Shown here piece by piece: positions 59,818 to 64,000 of a DNA stretch of 64,000 nt (positions are counted from its first letter, which is position 1; every line of letters begins with the position of its first letter). The position numbers were made by a program, and so were the translations under genes. Origin of the DNA: Spirochaetaceae bacterium (GTDB lineage Bacteria > Spirochaetota > Spirochaetia > Treponematales > Rectinemataceae); the NCBI GenBank assembly GCA_025355995.1, contig JANXYQ010000067.1:1-64000 (forward strand), in the 5' to 3' direction. Below the pieces are notes generated by a model. That model did no database searches and had not been told where the DNA came from. It saw only the letters and a list, made by a program, of their open reading frames with translations.

Positions 59818-61305
59818 TCAACTCACCGACGGCCGACTCTCGGCCGACAGGGTCAATGCCCGCTCGTAGAGCTTGCCGTACTCCTCTGCCGAGCGGTCCC
59901 AGGAGAAGCGCCTGCCCATGGCCCGCTCGCGCATCGCCAGTATGTGCTCGCGGCGGTTGTACCAGGCCCAGGCGGCCCAGCCGACGGTGTCGTATATCGA
60001 CCTCGGCGTGAGGAGGTCGAACATGAAGCCCGTGCCCGCGCCCGTATCCTGGTTGTAGTTCTCCACGGTGTCGGCGAGCCCGCCCGTCCTGTGGACGATC
60101 GGGAGGGTGCCGTAGCGGAGGCTATACATCTGGTTGAGGCCGCAGGGCTCGTAGCGGCTCGGCATCAGGAAGAAGTCCGAACCCGCCTCGATGAGGTGAG
60201 CGAGCCTTTCGTCGAAACCGATCACGGCCTTGAAATTGGGCAGCCGGCCGGAGAGGGCGCGAAGCTCGTCCTCGCACCACTTCTCGCCCGAGCCGACTAG
60301 GGCGAACTGCAGGTCCATATCCGCGCAGATGCGGTAGGCGCTACCGTAGAGCGGCCCGAAGAGCTCTCCGACTCCCTTCTGGTCGGTGAGCCGAGCGACC
60401 ATCCCGACGATGGGCTTCCCCGGGGCCGAGGGAAGGCCGAATTCCTTCTGCAGCGCGGCCTTGCATTTGTCCTTGCCCGCGATCTTGGAGGCCGAGTAGC
60501 GCGCGGGCAGGAGGAGGTCGGTCTCGGGGTCCCACTCGTCGAGGTCCACGCCGTTGAGTATGCCTACCAGGTCGGAGGATCGGTGGCGGAGCAGGCCGTC
60601 CAGGCCGAAGCCGAAGTCGGGGGTCTGGATCTCGCGCGCGTAGCTGGGCGAGACGGTGGTGAGGCAATCCGCGCAGCGGATGCCCGCCTTGAGGAGGTTG
60701 ACCTTGTCGTAGAACTCGAAACCCGCGCCGTGGAAAAGGTCCCAGGGAAGGCCGAAGGAGGAGAAGGACTCCTTCGGGTAGACGCCCTGGTAGCCGAGGT
60801 TGTGGATGGAGAGCACGGAGGCCGTCTTCGCGAATTGCCCCAGCCTCTCCTCGTGGCCGAGGAAGACGGGCGCGAGGGCGCTGGGCCAGTCGTGGGCGTG
60901 CAAGATGTCGGGGAACCAGCCGAGCTTGCGGCAGAGGGGGAAGACGGCTCGGCAGAGGAAGGCGAAGCGCTCGGGGTTGTCGGCGAAATCGGGCTCGGCC
61001 TTGGTGCCGTAGATCCCGTCGCGGCCGAAGTACCGCTCGTGGTCCAGGAAGTAGGTCTCGACCGTGGAGCCGGGGAGATAGGCCTTGTAGACGGCGGCCC
61101 AGAGCTCGGCCTCGCCCGATTTCACGCGGATCGGCCCCTTCACGATCTCGAGCTTCGAGGCGTCGATGGAGTAATAGCGGGGGAGCAGGAGCCGGACGTC
61201 GTGCCCGGCCCTCGACAGCGCCCGCGAGAGCGCGGAAACCGCGTCCCCGAGGCCCCCCGCCTTGGCGTAGGGCGCCGCCTCGCTCGCGACCATGAGGATC
61301 TTCAT
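59818..61305 (-). CDS. glgA: glycogen (starch) synthase GlgA
   Basis: A 495-residue GT5 glycosyltransferase that adds glucose from ADP-glucose to glycogen. The N-terminus has MVASEAAPYAKAGGLGDAVSALS, with the KxGGLGD motif that binds ADP-glucose; DILHAHDWPSALAPVFL and SIHNLGYQGVYP follow; the C-terminal domain has PIVGMVARLTDQKGV, MPSRYEPCGLNQMYSLRYGTLPIVHRTGGLADTV (catalytic E-x7-E region). Length is normal. ATG 61305 follows a strong AGGAGG site. An intrinsic terminator lies upstream, so it is transcribed separately from the surface-protein gene. Confidence 0.96.
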   Translation of the reverse strand: MKILMVASEAAPYAKAGGLGDAVSALSRALSRAGHDVRLLLPRYYSIDASKLEIVKGPIRVKSGEAELWAAVYKAYLPGSTVETYFLDHERYFGRDGIYGTKAEPDFADNPERFAFLCRAVFPLCRKLGWFPDILHAHDWPSALAPVFLGHEERLGQFAKTASVLSIHNLGYQGVYPKESFSSFGLPWDLFHGAGFEFYDKVNLLKAGIRCADCLTTVSPSYAREIQTPDFGFGLDGLLRHRSSDLVGILNGVDLDEWDPETDLLLPARYSASKIAGKDKCKAALQKEFGLPSAPGKPIVGMVARLTDQKGVGELFGPLYGSAYRICADMDLQFALVGSGEKWCEDELRALSGRLPNFKAVIGFDERLAHLIEAGSDFFLMPSRYEPCGLNQMYSLRYGTLPIVHRTGGLADTVENYNQDTGAGTGFMFDLLTPRSIYDTVGWAAWAWYNRREHILAMRERAMGRRFSWDRSAEEYGKLYERALTLSAESRPSVS

Positions 61306-61362
61306 GAAGCTTTTCCTCCTCGTAGGGAAGGCCCGGGGGGCCTAGAGGTAACAGGCCGGGTC

Positions 61363-61408
61363 AAAAAAAGGCGCGATGCCACTATTCCAGTATAATGGCG
61401 CCGCGCCT
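61363..61408 (-). terminator. intrinsic terminator of the surface-protein gene
   Basis: On the minus strand AGGCGCG (61408-61402) pairs with CGCGCCT (61375-61369), and inside it GCCATTAT pairs with ATAGTGGC, separated by a symmetrical 2x2 loop and capped by a 6-base loop. T7 follows directly. It begins 28 bases after the stop of the gene ending at 61436. Confidence 0.88.
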
Positions 61409-61435
61409 CGATTTGAAGGCTCGAACTCGGGTCTT

Positions 61436-64000
61436 TTACTGCTTCCGAACCACCAGTACCTTGCGTATCTCGTCCATCTTCGGGGCGACGATGCGCACGA
61501 AGTAAAGGCCCCGAGCCACGGCGCGGCCGGACAGGTTCTTGCCGTCCCAGCTCGCGACGTAGTCCCCCGCCGCCTGCGAGCCCGTATTGACCAGCCTGGC
61601 CACGACGTCGCCGTCGAGGGTGAAGACTGTCACCGTCACGGCGCCGGCCTGGGTCAGCTGGTAGGAGAGCCTCGCGGTCTCGCCCTTGGTCGGGTCGATG
61701 ACGTTATTCAACACGGTGGCCCCGCCCTTCTGCAGGGTGACGTCGTGAATCGAGAAGCTGAAGGGTTTCAGGTTGCGGTACCACTGCCAGGAGGCGGTGT
61801 CCGCCGGCACGGCCCCCGTCGGCGCGCCCGCCGGCAGGTCCAGCCTGAGGGCGTAGAGCGGCTGGCCCGCCGGGTCCGGTTGGAGGGTGAAGAAGAAGTC
61901 CAGCTTGGAGACCGAGACCACCCTCGGGTCGTCCTTGGAGATCGCGAAGTTGAACAGGTTGTTCCCCTGCCCGACCCCGACCGATTGGGTCGCGCCCCTG
62001 CCCCAGGATAGCGCGTTCGGGAAGGGTACGAGGCCCGAGAAGCCCGTCTCGGCGAAGCCGGGGAGCCATAGGCCATAGGCGCTCGTGAGCTCCGCGGGAA
62101 CGTTCGAGTCGTACCAGAGCGTCGCGCCGCTGATCCCCGGGAGCGAGGGCTGCAGCCGCGCCTGGACGACGATGTCCTGGTCGCGAAGCCACTGAGTCCC
62201 GTCGAAGGCCCGGATGAGGCCTATGCCCTGAGCGGCCGTCTGGGCCGCGGTCAGAGCCTCGATGGCCGAATCGCTCAGCGCCAACTTGACCGAGTCCTTC
62301 GCGTAGATCGGCCAGATGAAGTAGCTCGGGTCCGTCGCCGCCGCGATCGGCACGTCGACGAGGACGTCGGAGACGCGGTGGGTGATCCTCGCCGCGCTCG
62401 GCCCGTAGGGAGGCGCGACGCCGTTGCCGGGGAAGGGGGGATTGAGGATGCTGATGAAGGCCGAAGTCGTGTCGTAGGCCGAGTAATCGCCGGATGCCGT
62501 CGGATAGGTCGGATTGTCGACGCTGCCCCAGCCGGGCAAGTTGCCTATCGGCGTCGCGGGCACGGCGCCGTCTCGAATTCCGGCTACGTTGACGTTGTTC
62601 CCCTGGAATAGATAGCTCGTATCCGCGGGCGAGCTCAGGTCGATCGAGTATTCCTGGGCGTACGTCCCCGAGGGCGCGAGAGGAGCGATCGCGGAGATGG
62701 ACTTGGATGCGAAGGAAATATCGCCGCTCGCCGCGGTAATCGCCGCTCCCCCCGCGCCATGAACGGGCTCGGAGAAGTGGAGGAAGGCCTTTGTCGTGCC
62801 GGGGACGGCGGCGCTGTAGGCGAGCACCGGAGAGGCGGTGTCCGTCGGGACGCCTATGGCGGTCGGGTCCAGGGCGACGAAGACCGGGAAGGCCTGCCCA
62901 AGAGTCGTATTGGCGGTTATATTCCACTGAGGCGTCGTGTTCGTGTCGTTGTAGGGCTTTTCCTTGAGCAGGACGTAGAAGTCCTTGGGCGCCCCGGGAA
63001 CCAGGGCGTAGCCTGCGACCTCGTAGCCGGCCACGTTCACCTTGAGGCCCGAGAAATCCGGGCTGAGATTGACCGGCGACTGGATCCTGATCCGGTCGAT
63101 TTTCCCGTTGCCGTCAGAATCCTCGGTGTAGCTGTAGAGGACAGGCAGTCCCGGAATCCAACGCCAGCAGAACTGCGGGCTGTTGATCGTCGCGGTCACG
63201 TTGGCCGGCGTGACGATCGGGGCGAGTTCGGCGCTCGAGTAGAAGACGTTCAAGTACACGAGATTGATGGGTACGGTCGATTGCACGTCGATGTACCAGA
63301 AATAATCGGCTCCTCCCGAGCGGGGCGACTTGACTATCGCCGGCGGGAGATAGAGGTCGGGAATGTGCGGCGGATCTCCGGCCGCGGAAATCCTCGTCAG
63401 CGTGATTCGATGCGTCGAGTCGAGGCCCTTCAAGGTCAGAAGGTGCATGAAGGTCTGCACTTTCGCGTTCGGTGCTGGCTGGTTCTCGAACTGGATCGTG
63501 AGCGTCGTCGGCCCCGAAAGCACCGCCCTGAAATCATAGAAAGTGTTATCGCCCCAAATACTGAGGGTACCCGTTTGCCTCGTGACGGTCACGAGACCGC
63601 TGCGCGCGTTGAACGCGGCGTCGCTCCCGTGATTGTGCCAATCGGTCGCCAGGTTTATCGGGAAGTTGGCGGCGGATACGTCCAGGCTGCCCCCGCTGAG
63701 GATTTCCAGACTCGTGTCCGGGGTATTGATCGGGTTGCCTGCGAGAGTGAGGCTCGATTGGAGAGTGACGTTGCGGGTAGCGTCGATCCGGAGGAATCCG
63801 ATAGAGGGAATTGCGTCGAGGTTCGCCGGTCCCGAGGTCCCGCCCGTCAGGAAAATCGTGGAGTTGGTCGGTGTAGCAAAGCCGGCGGCGTTCAGGAGCG
63901 TGACGTCTCCGGTAGCGGCGATCGTGTTCGCGCCGGCATTGGCGATGCTATACGAGGCGTCGGCCGTGAAGCCGCCGCATGACAGCTGGGTGCCGGCCTG
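61436..64000 (-). CDS. large surface/secreted protein, C-terminal part (5' end beyond right edge)
   Basis: The frame is open from the window edge (64000) to the stop at 61436, about 854 residues; the GTG at 63592 is internal, since the frame upstream continues as similar protein. The right-hand part is rich in Ser, Thr, Gly, Asn and short beta-strand repeats (SIANAGANTIAATGDVTLLNAAG, LTLAGNPIN, LEILSGGSLDVSAAN), like a beta-helix or adhesin. The middle has Ig-like strands. The last 80 residues (AVTVTVFTLDGDVVARLVNTGSQAAGDYVASWDGKNLSGRAVARGLYFVRIVA) are a FlgD-type Ig domain, often a C-terminal module in secreted proteins. An intrinsic terminator follows. Confidence 0.8.
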   Translation of the reverse strand, partial: QAGTQLSCGGFTADASYSIANAGANTIAATGDVTLLNAAGFATPTNSTIFLTGGTSGPANLDAIPSIGFLRIDATRNVTLQSSLTLAGNPINTPDTSLEILSGGSLDVSAANFPINLATDWHNHGSDAAFNARSGLVTVTRQTGTLSIWGDNTFYDFRAVLSGPTTLTIQFENQPAPNAKVQTFMHLLTLKGLDSTHRITLTRISAAGDPPHIPDLYLPPAIVKSPRSGGADYFWYIDVQSTVPINLVYLNVFYSSAELAPIVTPANVTATINSPQFCWRWIPGLPVLYSYTEDSDGNGKIDRIRIQSPVNLSPDFSGLKVNVAGYEVAGYALVPGAPKDFYVLLKEKPYNDTNTTPQWNITANTTLGQAFPVFVALDPTAIGVPTDTASPVLAYSAAVPGTTKAFLHFSEPVHGAGGAAITAASGDISFASKSISAIAPLAPSGTYAQEYSIDLSSPADTSYLFQGNNVNVAGIRDGAVPATPIGNLPGWGSVDNPTYPTASGDYSAYDTTSAFISILNPPFPGNGVAPPYGPSAARITHRVSDVLVDVPIAAATDPSYFIWPIYAKDSVKLALSDSAIEALTAAQTAAQGIGLIRAFDGTQWLRDQDIVVQARLQPSLPGISGATLWYDSNVPAELTSAYGLWLPGFAETGFSGLVPFPNALSWGRGATQSVGVGQGNNLFNFAISKDDPRVVSVSKLDFFFTLQPDPAGQPLYALRLDLPAGAPTGAVPADTASWQWYRNLKPFSFSIHDVTLQKGGATVLNNVIDPTKGETARLSYQLTQAGAVTVTVFTLDGDVVARLVNTGSQAAGDYVASWDGKNLSGRAVARGLYFVRIVAPKMDEIRKVLVVRKQ

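Noticed and set aside
1-64000. CRISPR arrays, prophage, insertion sequences or integrons
   Set aside because: No regularly spaced repeats, transposase, integrase or phage structural genes were seen on either strand.

Overview
The window is a GC-rich (well over 60%) chromosomal segment of a Gram-negative bacterium, most likely a free-living or environmental member of the Spirochaetota. The evidence is a threonyl-tRNA synthetase that starts directly in the editing domain without a TGS domain (as I recall for Borrelia), a long-form PPi-dependent phosphofructokinase of about 557 residues, several spirochaete-type lipoproteins and TPR or ankyrin proteins, a LolA/outer-membrane system, and a chemoreceptor ending in an acidic F-x-x-F tail. 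No phage, insertion sequence, CRISPR array, rRNA or convincing tRNA gene was seen.

Layout. 1-2574 (minus): thrS behind a long T-box leader, preceded by a GT28 lipid glycosyltransferase. 2782-6386 (plus): clpS, clpA and a PAP2-type membrane phosphatase. 6362-10513 (minus): a five-gene operon (ABC ATPase, two ABC-2 permeases, histidine kinase, NarL-type regulator) in which every junction is a 4-nt ATGA overlap; the kinase carries a frameshift in a CG repeat. 10583-13204 (plus): aat and a B12-binding radical SAM enzyme. clpS, clpA and aat together form an N-degron pathway cluster. 13205-15336: a region of gene decay with a structured candidate RNA, a ChrB-type domain protein, a shortened CsgG-like ORF and a broken BMP-family binding protein. 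15337-18488: a substrate-binding protein translationally coupled to a histidine kinase. 18519-22114: a Gfo/Idh oxidoreductase, then a probable outer-membrane barrel and a lipoprotein. 22128-29715 (minus): a lipobox-bearing 7TM histidine kinase followed by a complete opp-type peptide importer (A-B-C-D-F).

29865-36399 (plus) is a compact tryptophan operon, trpE-trpGD-trpC-trpF-trpB-trpA, with a consensus promoter and a perfect inverted repeat at the start site that looks like a repressor target. 36565-39459 encodes a lipoprotein of about 26 ankyrin repeats. 39721-44439 (minus) holds a TPR membrane protein, an LPP20-like/barrel protein, a LysM protein with a degenerate M23 domain and a group-2 sigma factor. 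44546-50115 (plus) carries a variant HD-GYP protein, PPi-phosphofructokinase and an unusual TPR protein with a C-terminal zinc ribbon. 50194-56523 (plus) is a cell-envelope and information-processing cluster (lolA, rodZ-like, rimO, pcrA/uvrD, a half-length aminotransferase-like protein). The rest is a chemoreceptor, a membrane protein with two related winged-helix modules, glgA and the C-terminal part of a large surface protein running off the right edge.

Several genes have -10 hexamers only 6-9 bases before the start codon, which suggests leaderless transcripts are common here. Starts were chosen by Shine-Dalgarno position, family N-termini or overlaps, and are stated where they differ from the longest reading frame. 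Positions inside proteins are approximate.
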